A stretch of DNA of 8,463 bases from Kiritimatiellia bacterium (GCA_007134175.1 SLLF01000238.1:1-8463); one strand, 5' to 3'; counted from the stretch's first letter, positions 1 through 6,606 are shown. Notes: generated from the sequence alone by a model not told the origin. A program made the numbers and translations.

Positions 1-336
1 CCGGGACCAGACCGCGTCCACCCGCGGCCCGCCATAGCCCGCCCACATACCGATAACGGTACCGGCCAGCAGCGCCAGTCCGGCAGCCATCGTACCCACC
101 TGCAGCGAAAGACGGGCGCCATGCATCAAACGGCTGAGGATATCGCGGCCGAACGGGTCCGTACCCAGCCAATGGGCCGGGCCGGGTGCGCTGAGCAGCG
201 CGTCGGCAGCCATCGCGTACGGGTCATACGGGGCCCACCACGGGGCACTGATCGCCATCACCGCAAACCCCACCGCCACCAGCAAGCCCAGCGCGGCCAG
301 CCGGTTACGCGCCAACAAGTCGCCCCACACGCTCAT
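1..336 (-). CDS. DppC/OppC-type ABC transporter permease, N-terminal part (runs off left edge)
   Basis: This is an inner-membrane permease subunit of a peptide/nickel-type (DppC/OppC) ABC importer, which forms the substrate channel with a second permease. Only the first 112 codons are present and the frame is open to the window edge. Residues 13-35 form a first membrane segment, followed by a periplasmic APYDPYA stretch. Residues 55-70 carry HWLGTDPFGRDILSRL, the family hallmark just before the transmembrane domain, then GARLSLQVG at 73-81 and a second hydrophobic segment at about 82-101. I chose the ATG at 336-334 because the N-terminus matches the family's short cytoplasmic lead; no convincing Shine-Dalgarno sequence precedes it. 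The partner permease (DppB/OppB type), normally just upstream, is not visible in 337-965. The gene is divergent from rpmI. The family call is firm; substrate (peptide, nickel or other) cannot be told. Confidence 0.9.
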   Translation of the reverse strand, partial: MSVWGDLLARNRLAALGLLVAVGFAVMAISAPWWAPYDPYAMAADALLSAPGPAHWLGTDPFGRDILSRLMHGARLSLQVGTMAAGLALLAGTVIGMWAGYGGPRVDAVWSR

Positions 337-532
337 CGTAGCGGGCGGGAGACGAATTGACTCGCGGCCCGGGCTGAGCAACTCCAAGACACCTTAGGGC
401 TTGTCCCGTCCCTGAATCGTGGTTGTCGTCGTGTCCCGGGGCGTCCGTCGGAGCAAACGACTGCCGACTGTTTCATAAGTAATCGCACCATAACACGCAT
501 ACAAACATAGGCGCGACCAGGCATGCAACCTC
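337..532. other. Non-coding gap between permease start and repeat element
   Basis: I see no credible gene here on either strand. The part that should hold the permease promoter (minus strand) has no strong sigma70-like pair. The AT-richer stretch at about 470-515 is the likeliest place for one, but I could not define boxes. No terminator-like hairpin with a T-run was seen. Confidence 0.4.
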
Positions 533-583
533 TTAGCCCGCATTTCTCACCGGAATTCCGGTCAATCTGATGCACCTGTGCGC

Positions 584-608
584 CTCCCACGGCCTCGTGC
601 CGTGGGAG
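584..608. other. Perfect 10-bp hairpin inside the repeat element
   Basis: CTCCCACGGC at 584-593 pairs perfectly with 599-608 around a 5-nt loop (CTCGT). Neither side is followed by a T-run, so it is not a standard intrinsic terminator. The same 10-mer recurs at 740-749 in the right arm of the repeat, so the hairpin is part of the repeat architecture. Confidence 0.75.
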
Positions 609-670
609 CAGGAGTTTAGGCTGGCTATAGGCTGTGGCCAGAGCGAGCCCGCAGTGAGCGAGCACAGGAG

Positions 671-779
671 TATAGCTTCTTTCGCGCTCAAATCGGGCGC
701 TTTCCTCTACGTACAGTTGAATAGCGCGAGGGGGTTTGGCTCCCACGGCGCGAGGTGCCCGGTGAGAAATGCGGGTTAA
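671..779 (+). repeat. Dispersed repeat, copy A
   Basis: About 109 bp that aligns, in the same orientation, with 7172-7289 (copy B). The stretch from GTACAG through GTTTGGCTCCC to the GAGAA..GGG end aligns with a single gap of about 8 bases, at roughly 70% identity by eye. Its right 41 bases are also the right arm of the inverted repeat at 533-779. It is non-coding. Confidence 0.7.
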
Positions 780-881
780 AAGGACCCATCTTCCGGGCAC
801 TCCATACAGAGCAGGTTCGCCCCTTGGCAACGCCTTGCCGCACCAGCCCCTGCTGAACATCACTTTTTCTCGATTTCGGGC

Positions 882-910
882 TGGACAAAGGGGGGCGGGT
901 GTCGTATTAA
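882..910 (+). promoter_or_regulatory. Putative sigma70-like promoter for rpmI-rplT
   Basis: A -35-like TGGACA (882-887, 5 of 6 to consensus) and a -10-like TATTAA (905-910, 4 of 6) are separated by exactly 17 bases. Transcription would start near 917, giving a leader of about 50 nt before rpmI. It lies about 100 bp beyond the repeat element. Consensus is from E. coli-type sigma70; use by this organism is inferred. Confidence 0.5.
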
Positions 911-965
911 TCCACGCTCAATTCGATTTTGACCACCCACACCTAATGGAATTGGATGGAGTACT

Positions 966-1160
966 ATGCCTAAGCAAAAAACACGAAAGTCGGTTGCCAA
1001 GCGGTTCAAGAAGACCGCGACCGGCAAAATCAAGCGTGAATGCACCGGACGTGGCCACTTGTTTACCAACAAGTCCACCAAGCAAAAACGACGGCTACGG
1101 GCCGGCGGGCTGGTGGCCGATGCCGACGTGAAGCGACTGATCAACTATTTACCCAAGTAA
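966..1160 (+). CDS. rpmI: 50S ribosomal protein L35
   Basis: L35 is a small basic protein of the large ribosomal subunit. The 64-residue product has the normal family length and pattern: an N-terminal [22 protein letters not shown] block, then [18 protein letters not shown], then a short C-terminal helix ending NYLPK. The ATG at 966 is preceded by GGATGGAG (954-961), a good ribosome binding site. rplT begins 16 nt after the stop, the standard L35-L20 pairing. What is unusual is that infC (IF3), which commonly precedes rpmI, is absent; the gene appears to have its own promoter at 882-910. Identification is essentially certain. Confidence 0.97.
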   Translation: MPKQKTRKSVAKRFKKTATGKIKRECTGRGHLFTNKSTKQKRRLRAGGLVADADVKRLINYLPK

Positions 1161-1176
1161 TCGGAGACCGTTCCCC

Positions 1177-1533
1177 ATGACACGAGCAACCAACGCACCG
1201 GCTTCGCGCCGTCGCCGTCAACGGCGTTTGAACCAAGCCAAAGGTTTTTACGGGGCCCGCAGCAAACTATTCCGCATGGCCACCGAATCGGTGGATCGGG
1301 CCATGGCGATGGCCACCGCGCACCGCCGCAAGAAGAAAACCGAATTCCGTGCCCTGTGGATTATGCGCCTGACGGCGGCCTGTCGCCAACACGACATTAC
1401 CTATAGTCGATTCATGGATGGCGCCCACAAGGCTGACATCGGCTTGAACCGCAAGATGTTGTCGGAGATCGCGATTCACGATCCGGACGGGTTCGCCCAA
1501 ATAGTGGCGCAGGCTAAATCCAAGCTGGCCTGA
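1177..1533 (+). CDS. rplT: 50S ribosomal protein L20
   Basis: L20 binds 23S rRNA early in large-subunit assembly and in several bacteria also represses its own operon by binding the leader mRNA. The 118-residue product is full length. A basic N-terminal extension (SRRRRQRRLNQAKGFYGARSK without its last residues is the family core) leads into the globular part with FRALWIMRL, ITYSRFMDG and LNRKMLSEIAIHD. GGAG at 1163-1166 lies 10 nt upstream of the ATG. The MTRATNAPASRRRR start and the LNRKMLSEIAIH segment resemble L20 from the PVC superphylum, including Chlamydia, and are my main taxonomic clue. The stop is one base from the next start, so the downstream nucleotidyltransferase is probably co-transcribed and translationally coupled. 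pheS, frequent after rplT elsewhere, is not here. Confidence 0.97.
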   Translation: MTRATNAPASRRRRQRRLNQAKGFYGARSKLFRMATESVDRAMAMATAHRRKKKTEFRALWIMRLTAACRQHDITYSRFMDGAHKADIGLNRKMLSEIAIHDPDGFAQIVAQAKSKLA

Positions 1534-1534
1534 T

Positions 1535-2449
1535 ATGGCACCGTCGCTCTGCGTTCTGGCAGCCGGTATGGGTACCCGCTACGGTGGCCTGAAACAAATC
1601 GATCCGGTTGGTCCGCACGGCGAAACCATCCTCGATTATTCTATCTATGACGCCCTCCGCGCCGGTTTCTCGCGCGTGGTGTTTGTGATTCGGCGCGATA
1701 TCGAGGAAGCCTTCCGCGACGCCATCGGCCGCCGCTTCGAGGCGCTGACCGACGTGGCGTATGCCTTTCAATCCCTGGATCAGGTCCCGGTGGGTGTGAC
1801 TCCGCCCCCGGACCGCACCAAACCGTGGGGCACCGCACATGCCGTCTGGGCCGCCCGATCGGTCATCGATGAACCGTTTACCGTCATCAATGCCGACGAT
1901 TTTTACGGGTCCAGCGCCTACCGCTCCATGGCGGGTTTTCTGGGCACGGTTCCGGCTGGTGGGTGTAACCACTACGCCATGGTGGGTTTTCAATTGCACA
2001 ACACCCTGTCGGACCATGGCCACGTGGCGCGCGGGATTTGCCTGGTGGATGATCAAGGGGCTCTGCAACAAATCGAGGAGCACACGAAAATCCTCAAACG
2101 AGGGAACCATGCCGTCTCGCTCGGTCACGACGACCAGGAAATGTTATTGACCGGCAATGAGTGGGTTTCCATGAATTGCTGGGGTTTTACGCCGACGGTC
2201 TTCCCGCAACTGGGAACATACTTTGCCCGGTTTCTACAGGCCTATGCCGCTGATCCAAAAGCCGAGTTTTTCATCCCGCTGCTTATCGAGTCGTTGATCA
2301 AGGAAGGGAACGCGGATGTACGGGTGCTGCCCAGCCATGACGCGTGGTTCGGCGTGACCTATCGCGAGGATAAACCAGCCGTGACCGCAGCCATTGCCGA
2401 CTTGAGCGCGCAGGGTGCCTATCCTGCCCCGCTTTGGCCGGTGCCCTGA
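1535..2449 (+). CDS. Nucleotidyltransferase (NDP-sugar pyrophosphorylase-like), specificity unknown
   Basis: A 304-residue protein of the GT-A-like nucleotidyltransferase superfamily, which transfers NMP from an NTP to a sugar phosphate or similar acceptor. Residues 8-21 (LAAGMGTRYGGLKQ) are the nucleotide-binding GxGTR loop. KPWGTAHA (96-103) resembles the base-recognition loop, and NADDFYG (119-125) carries the acidic metal-binding pair. VSMNCWGF (211-218) and WFGVTYREDK (261-270) look like later active-site blocks. There is no left-handed beta-helix or other C-terminal extension, so it is a single-domain enzyme. The start is one base after the rplT stop, without a clear ribosome binding site, which suggests coupling. 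I recall similar genes annotated only as nucleotidyltransferase family proteins, so donor and acceptor cannot be stated. No sugar-pathway genes neighbour it. Confidence 0.88.
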   Translation: MAPSLCVLAAGMGTRYGGLKQIDPVGPHGETILDYSIYDALRAGFSRVVFVIRRDIEEAFRDAIGRRFEALTDVAYAFQSLDQVPVGVTPPPDRTKPWGTAHAVWAARSVIDEPFTVINADDFYGSSAYRSMAGFLGTVPAGGCNHYAMVGFQLHNTLSDHGHVARGICLVDDQGALQQIEEHTKILKRGNHAVSLGHDDQEMLLTGNEWVSMNCWGFTPTVFPQLGTYFARFLQAYAADPKAEFFIPLLIESLIKEGNADVRVLPSHDAWFGVTYREDKPAVTAAIADLSAQGAYPAPLWPVP

Positions 2450-2500
2450 ATTGGGCAATTCCTGATTGCGGGAAACCCGACGACCCGGCATGCTCTCGAT

Positions 2501-3508
2501 ATGCGTTTTTTTACTGATCACCCCAGCCACACGCAATCGCTACTGCCCCCCGGACTGACCTGGGCACCGGTGCCGGACGCAACCCTGACCGCCGGGGAGC
2601 AGGCCGCCTGGCAATTGCTGGCCCCCGGCCGACGTCCTCACCTGGCCGAGTCAAGCGGTGGCCAGTATGCCGAGACTGCTCCGAGCCGGTCATTGCCGGG
2701 TCATGCGGTACCTGCGCCGGACGCAGGGGGCCAGCCGACACCGAGTGGGCGTAGTGGACCCGTATGGCAGCGCTGCGCGTTCCTGATTGATGACGCGCCC
2801 GGCTCACAGTTTGATGCGCTTAACGCCGGTGCCCGCACGGCAGACGAGTGGCCGCCGCATATAGTGGCGGTAGCCTTGACCGGTCGGCAATTCCACGGCC
2901 AGCGCGGTCGGCCTTGGCAAGCGCTATGCGGCAACCTGCACTTCACCGCGCAATATGCCGTCGACCTCGACGCGCACCGGGTGACCGCCGGTTTGACCGC
3001 CCTGCCCGCCGTCGCGGTGGTTCAGGCCATCCAAGCCCTCGCCCCACAAGCCCGGCTCCGTATCAAATGGGTGAACGACATTCTGCATGAAGGTGAAAAG
3101 GTCGCCGGTGTCATTACGGCCACGCAGGCCCAGGAAACGCGGATCAACCGCCTGACCATTGGCATCGGGATCAACGTGCGCAACCGACCGCAACTGACAA
3201 CGGCGGAGCGTTCCATTCCTGCCGGAACCTTGTCGGCCCTCCAACTCGATCTGGGTGCGCTACTTTACGCGCTACTGGCCACGCTGGATGAAGGGGTCCA
3301 GCAGCTCACCGCCGATGCCGGAGTGGCGCTGGTCGCGTACTACCGGGAATACGCGGACTTTATCGGGCGCCGGGTGGTCTTGTGGCCCGAGGAGGAGGCC
3401 GCCAATCAGCCGCTGGCGGTCGGGCGGGTCATCGCCATGAACGACGATCTTGCGCTCTGTCTGGAAGGGATGACCTCTCCGATTCGGAAGGGACGCATGG
3501 GGTATTGA
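2501..3508 (+). CDS. birA: Biotin--[acetyl-CoA-carboxylase] ligase, catalytic type without DNA-binding domain
   Basis: Cytoplasmic ligase expected to make biotinyl-5'-AMP and attach biotin to carboxyl-carrier proteins. The catalytic core begins near residue 92: SQFDALN (102-108) occupies the substrate-loop position, GQRGRPW (133-139) corresponds to the GRGRxGRxW biotinyl-AMP loop, KWVND (189-193) to KWPND, K200 in KVAG is the expected catalytic lysine, and GIGIN (221-225) follows. A C-terminal SH3-like segment ends IRKGRMGY. The 335-residue length exceeds a bare catalytic domain because of an unusual first 90 residues. These have no helix-turn-helix pattern, and residues 50-87 are rich in Pro, Ser and Gly, like a linker. 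It is therefore not expected to be a repressor. A lipoate-ligase relative is the main alternative. Its stop overlaps the TTG start of the next gene. Confidence 0.85.
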   Translation: MRFFTDHPSHTQSLLPPGLTWAPVPDATLTAGEQAAWQLLAPGRRPHLAESSGGQYAETAPSRSLPGHAVPAPDAGGQPTPSGRSGPVWQRCAFLIDDAPGSQFDALNAGARTADEWPPHIVAVALTGRQFHGQRGRPWQALCGNLHFTAQYAVDLDAHRVTAGLTALPAVAVVQAIQALAPQARLRIKWVNDILHEGEKVAGVITATQAQETRINRLTIGIGINVRNRPQLTTAERSIPAGTLSALQLDLGALLYALLATLDEGVQQLTADAGVALVAYYREYADFIGRRVVLWPEEEAANQPLAVGRVIAMNDDLALCLEGMTSPIRKGRMGY

Positions 3509-4767
3509 TAGCCTTGGACACGTTCATTCCAGGTTTAGCGTTGCTGCTGCTGCTGGGCGGCTCCGCCTTTTTTTCCAGTGCGGAGGTTGCGCTCTTCTCC
3601 CTCACACCCCTGCATTTCAGGAAACTGCGGCGGATCGACCCTCCTATGGCCGAACGGTTACACACCCTGCTGCACCCGCCCACGCGCTTCCTTTCAACCA
3701 TTCTGATTGGCAACACGCTGATTAATGTCTTGTTGGCGACGTTTGGCTACGCTTGGTTAGCCGCACGCTGGCCGGGCCACGCGGATTGGTTGATCGTGGG
3801 TCTGCTGACGGTGGTCCTGCTGCTGTTTGGCGAAGTGCTGCCGAAACGGTGCGCCTTTCTCTGGCCGCTACAGATGGCGCGGGGCTACGCACGTCCGTTA
3901 ACCTGGATCATGACCGGGCTAACGCCCATGCGCCACGGCTTGGAACTAATCACCCAGCGGTTTGCATCGGCCTTTCAGGCGCGAGGGCGTGTACTGTCGG
4001 ACGAAGAATTCGAGACCGTGCTGGATGTCAGTGCCGAAGCCGGCGTCCTGCAGCCTGATGAAGGGATCATGCTCAAATCCGTGCTGCGGCTGGAATCGTT
4101 GCAGGCGCGTGACGTCATGACCCCGCGGGTCGACTTGATCGGGTATGACTTAAACGATGGCCCGGACATCCTATTGACGACGGCGCGGCAGGCTAAAGTC
4201 CGGCAAATCGTTCTATACCGCGGGGATATCGACAACGTGGAGGGGGTAGCCGATGTCCGCGCGTTCCTATTGGATCCCAATCTAAGACTCCAGTCAGCGC
4301 GGCTACCTTTACACTTCGTACCGGAGTCGGCCACGCTCGATCACCTATTAAAGCACTTTATCACCCAGCAGCAGCGGGTGGCCGTTGTGGTCGATGAATA
4401 CGGCGGCACGGCTGGTCTCATCACGCGCGGTGACATTCTGGAGGAGATCACCGGGGACCTTGACGATGAACACAACGAGCACCGCTTGTTGTTCGAACGG
4501 GTTGCTCCCCAACGCTGGTTGTTGGATGGACAGGTTAGCCTGGAGGAAGTCAATGCCCGGCTTGACGCCGACTTGAGCGCGGAAGGCACTGACCGGCTGG
4601 CCGGCTGGGTCGCCGCGAAACTGGAACGGTTGCCACGCCCGGGCGACGCAGTGACGGCCCAAGGATTCCACGCGGTGGTCCACCAGATGCGGCGCCATCG
4701 CATTACGCTGGTCATGCTGGAACAGCTACCGGATGCCGATGCCACCACCCCGGAGGCGACCACATGA
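3505..4767 (+). CDS. CNNM/CorC-family membrane protein with CBS pair and CorC_HlyC domain
   Basis: Probable inner-membrane protein of the CNNM/CorB-CorC family, implicated in Mg2+/Co2+ transport or its regulation and often annotated as hemolysin-like. Counting from the TTG at 3505 it has 420 residues. The membrane domain has TM1 at about 7-29 with SSAEVAL, GNTLINV at 69-75, a hydrophobic segment at about 94-112 ending GEVLPK, and a further one at about 130-150. A CBS pair follows (about 200-255 and 262-320, with DEYGGTAG at 297-304), then a CorC_HlyC domain at about 330-410. No ATG fits: homology starts near residue 5 and the only in-frame ATG (3382) lies deep inside birA. TTG 3505 overlaps the birA stop, with GGAAGGGA at 3486-3493; TTG 3514 is the alternative. 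The family is firm, the transported ion inferred. Confidence 0.87.
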   Translation: MIALDTFIPGLALLLLLGGSAFFSSAEVALFSLTPLHFRKLRRIDPPMAERLHTLLHPPTRFLSTILIGNTLINVLLATFGYAWLAARWPGHADWLIVGLLTVVLLLFGEVLPKRCAFLWPLQMARGYARPLTWIMTGLTPMRHGLELITQRFASAFQARGRVLSDEEFETVLDVSAEAGVLQPDEGIMLKSVLRLESLQARDVMTPRVDLIGYDLNDGPDILLTTARQAKVRQIVLYRGDIDNVEGVADVRAFLLDPNLRLQSARLPLHFVPESATLDHLLKHFITQQQRVAVVVDEYGGTAGLITRGDILEEITGDLDDEHNEHRLLFERVAPQRWLLDGQVSLEEVNARLDADLSAEGTDRLAGWVAAKLERLPRPGDAVTAQGFHAVVHQMRRHRITLVMLEQLPDADATTPEATT

Positions 4768-5732
4768 ACCTGCTGAAAGGGATACTCCTCTTGCTGGCCT
4801 TCGGCGGAAGCGCCCTTTATTCCGGCTTGGAAACGGGCGTCGTATCGGCCAATCCTCTGCGCGTCCAGCACTTGCGACGCCTACACAAACGTGGCGCAGC
4901 AACGCTGCATTGGTTCATGGAGAATCCTGATCACCTATTGGGGACAACGCTGGCGGGCACTAATTTATGCAATGTGGTGTTGTCGGTAACGGCCGCGCAA
5001 TGGGCGGTGCACCGGTTCGGGCCATCGGGCTATCCGCTGGCCAGCGTGTTGGTTACACTGCTGCTGCTTGTCGGCGGTGAATACCTTCCCAAGGCCTGGT
5101 TCCGCAGCTTCCCGGCATACCGTGTATTGCCGTGGACCGGGTTTTTGAAGGTGTCCAGCTATCTCTTTTATCCCGTCAACATGGCCCTCATGCGGCTCGC
5201 CCGCATCCTGCTGCCGGTGCCCGCCAACGAAGCCGAGCAGCGCAACCCCTTTGTTACGCGTGAAGAACTGGCCTTTCTCGCGCGCGAAGGCGAAAAATAT
5301 GGGGCCTTCACACCCGAAGAAAGTCAGCGGCTAAGCCGTGTGCTGGCCCTACCCCAAAAGGTTTGTGCCGATATCATGGTGCCGCGGCGTGAGATCATCA
5401 CGGTCCGTCCGGAGGCATCGCGTGACGAGATCATCGCGCATGCCCGCCAGCATACCTGCAGTCGCCTGCCGATCTATGACGAGCGCACGTGTCGCTTCAC
5501 CGGACTGGTGAATATTATGGACCTGTTACTGGCGCCGGCGGTCGAGCCGGATCGAGCCCAAACCTATGCACGACCACCGCAGTATATGCGGACCGACACC
5601 CGGATCGACCACGCGCTGACCCGCATGCGCCTGAACCGCCAGCCACTTGCCTTGGTGCGCGACGCGACGGAGACAGTCGTCGGGTTATTGACGATTCGCG
5701 ACATCCTGGAAGAAATCGTAGGAGAATTCTAA
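4764..5732 (+). CDS. Second CNNM-family membrane protein with CBS pair, lacking CorC_HlyC domain
   Basis: A 322-residue paralogue of the preceding gene. The membrane domain has TM1 at about 4-24 with GLETG (21-25), TM2 at about 56-78 with GTNLCNV (65-71), TM3 at about 88-108 ending GEYLPK (105-110), and a fourth hydrophobic stretch at about 122-145. The motifs align with SSAEVAL, GNTLINV and GEVLPK of its neighbour. Two CBS repeats follow (about 199-258 and 264-322, with ADIMVPRREI and LTIRDILEEIVG). The protein stops right after the second CBS repeat, so the C-terminal CorC_HlyC domain is absent; the clean ending suggests design rather than truncation. Its ATG overlaps the previous stop (ATGA at 4764-4767), indicating translational coupling and a 1:1 product ratio. 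CNNM proteins dimerise, so a heterodimer is plausible but not shown. Confidence 0.87.
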   Translation: MNLLKGILLLLAFGGSALYSGLETGVVSANPLRVQHLRRLHKRGAATLHWFMENPDHLLGTTLAGTNLCNVVLSVTAAQWAVHRFGPSGYPLASVLVTLLLLVGGEYLPKAWFRSFPAYRVLPWTGFLKVSSYLFYPVNMALMRLARILLPVPANEAEQRNPFVTREELAFLAREGEKYGAFTPEESQRLSRVLALPQKVCADIMVPRREIITVRPEASRDEIIAHARQHTCSRLPIYDERTCRFTGLVNIMDLLLAPAVEPDRAQTYARPPQYMRTDTRIDHALTRMRLNRQPLALVRDATETVVGLLTIRDILEEIVGEF

Positions 5733-5740
5733 ACACGGAA

Positions 5741-5786
5741 AGGAAGGGTTGGAATGAGCAAGCGGGAGAATGATCATGATGAATAG
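5741..5786 (+). promoter_or_regulatory. Strong RBS and 10-codon overlapping upstream ORF before the barrel gene
   Basis: AGGAAGGG (5741-5748) is a better Shine-Dalgarno sequence than the one facing the barrel gene, and it sits 5 nt before ATG 5754. That ATG opens a 10-codon frame (MSKRENDHDE) ending at TAG 5784-5786, just past the barrel starts at 5776/5779. It could be a leader peptide that couples translation, or chance. Confidence 0.35.
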
Positions 5787-6528
5787 GATGTTGCCACTGT
5801 GTGGGTTTAGCCTGTTACTGGCGTTATGGGTGTCGAACAGTTGGGGCGCGACACCGTTCGCGCTGGAAGTAGAACCGGGTTGGGTCTGGACCGGCCGGGC
5901 CGACGTCCGGATTCCGGGTGATGAGGGAACCCGCTTCTCCTTGACGGACGATCTGGATGCGGATGCTGCACCTTATGTCCGTGGGCGTCTCGCGTGGCGG
6001 CCCGGTCCGCGCCACCAGTGGTTACTAACCGTCGCGCCGCTGGAAGCCACCGCGCGCGGCACGTTCCAAGAAGAAACCCGGTTTGCCGATACGGTCTTCC
6101 CGGGCGACAGCCGGGTAAAGGCCACGTACCGCTTTAACAACTACCGGCTGACCTACCGCTATCGCTGGTGGGAAGGTGCGAACTATTATGTGGACGGCGG
6201 GGCCACTCTGTTTGTCCGCGACGCCAAGGTAACCGTGGCGTCGGACACCCAGCGTGACAGCGATGACGACCTGGGCTTTGTACCCCTGGTCAGCTTCAAT
6301 CTGGGCTGGGAAGCGGTGCCGTCACTTTGGCTGCGTCTGGATGGCGATGCTTTGGCAGCCCCGCAAGGGCGGGCACTGGATGTGTTGCTGGCGATGGAAT
6401 ATGCGTGGCGCAACGGATGGTGCACGGGCATCGGCTATCGCGTGCTGGACGGCGGGGCGGACAACGACAGCGTCTACACCTTTGCCACCTTCCACCACGC
6501 CGCGCTGTTGCTGCGCTATGCCTGGTAG
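5776..6528 (+). CDS. Secreted outer-membrane beta-barrel-like protein, function unknown
   Basis: About 250 residues with an N-terminal signal peptide: a Met/Arg start, a hydrophobic core CGFSLLLALWV, and probable cleavage near SNSWGA. The mature part has alternating aromatic and polar residues (YRFNNYRLTYRYRWW, WRPGPRHQWLLTV, FVPLVSFNLGW), PGD/PGDEGTRFSL turn motifs, and a final Trp. Together these fit an 8-10-strand outer-membrane barrel whose last aromatic residue would be the assembly signal. Late motifs GRALDVLLAMEYAW and GIGYRVLDGGADNDSVYTFA look conserved, but I cannot assign a named family or function. Possible starts are ATGs at 5770, 5776, 5779 and 5788. GGGAG at 5764-5768 is 7 nt from 5776, so I chose that; 5770 is too close. 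It lies 43 nt after the CNNM pair and may be the last gene of that transcript. Confidence 0.75.
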   Translation: MMNRMLPLCGFSLLLALWVSNSWGATPFALEVEPGWVWTGRADVRIPGDEGTRFSLTDDLDADAAPYVRGRLAWRPGPRHQWLLTVAPLEATARGTFQEETRFADTVFPGDSRVKATYRFNNYRLTYRYRWWEGANYYVDGGATLFVRDAKVTVASDTQRDSDDDLGFVPLVSFNLGWEAVPSLWLRLDGDALAAPQGRALDVLLAMEYAWRNGWCTGIGYRVLDGGADNDSVYTFATFHHAALLLRYAW

Positions 6529-6586
6529 ACCCCGTCACCATGATGTAGCTAAAACCGACCGGTGTATCCATTCTCGCATCCTGGAG

Positions 6587-6606
6587 GGCGGCGCTTTGTC
6601 GCCGCC
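6587..6606. other. GC-rich hairpin downstream of the barrel gene
   Basis: GGCGGCG (6587-6593) pairs with CGCCGCC (6600-6606) around a CTTTGT loop, 58 bases after the barrel stop. The 7-bp all-GC stem could stop or protect a transcript, but neither side has a T-run, so it is not a canonical intrinsic terminator. It may instead be a small dispersed palindrome. The rest of 6529-6684 shows nothing recognisable. Confidence 0.4.

Larger units (their letters stand above)
533..779. repeat. Inverted-repeat-bounded structure upstream of rpmI (MITE-like or paired dispersed repeats)
   Basis: Positions 533-553 and 759-779 are inverted repeats matching at 20 of 21 positions; one end reads CCGGTGAGAAATGCGGGTTA. 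A second inverted pair lies inside: 594-609 against 739-754, 15 of 16 matching. The left arm carries about 40 extra bases between the two blocks, including a CCGGAATTCCGG palindrome (550-561). A perfect 10-bp hairpin sits at 584-608 (CTCCCACGGC, 5-nt loop). No open reading frame inside resembles a transposase. It could be a non-autonomous element or two copies of one dispersed repeat in opposite orientation. The second reading is favoured because the right arm recurs at 7172-7289. Confidence 0.7.

Noticed and set aside
584..608. Hairpin considered as an intrinsic terminator
   Set aside because: The stem is strong, but there is no T-run on either side, and the arm sequence recurs in the repeat at 740-749.
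533..779. Repeats considered as a CRISPR array or tRNA-like element
   Set aside because: There are no regularly spaced identical units, and I could not form a tRNA cloverleaf or find a GTTCGAATCC-like T-arm.
333..863. 176-codon minus-strand open frame whose stop overlaps the permease start (ATGA)
   Set aside because: The overlap looks operon-like, but the product has no membrane segments or DppB motifs, is rich in Arg, Cys and Ser, and crosses the inverted repeats. It is most likely a chance frame in GC-rich DNA.
3382..3504. ATG at 3382 as start of the first CNNM gene
   Set aside because: The extra 41 codons overlap birA out of frame and are Arg/Gly-rich, unlike any CNNM N-terminus. TTG 3505 fits the family better.
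4341..4871. 176-codon minus-strand open frame
   Set aside because: It is antisense to the two CNNM genes and rich in Ser and Arg with no motif, so it is a shadow frame.
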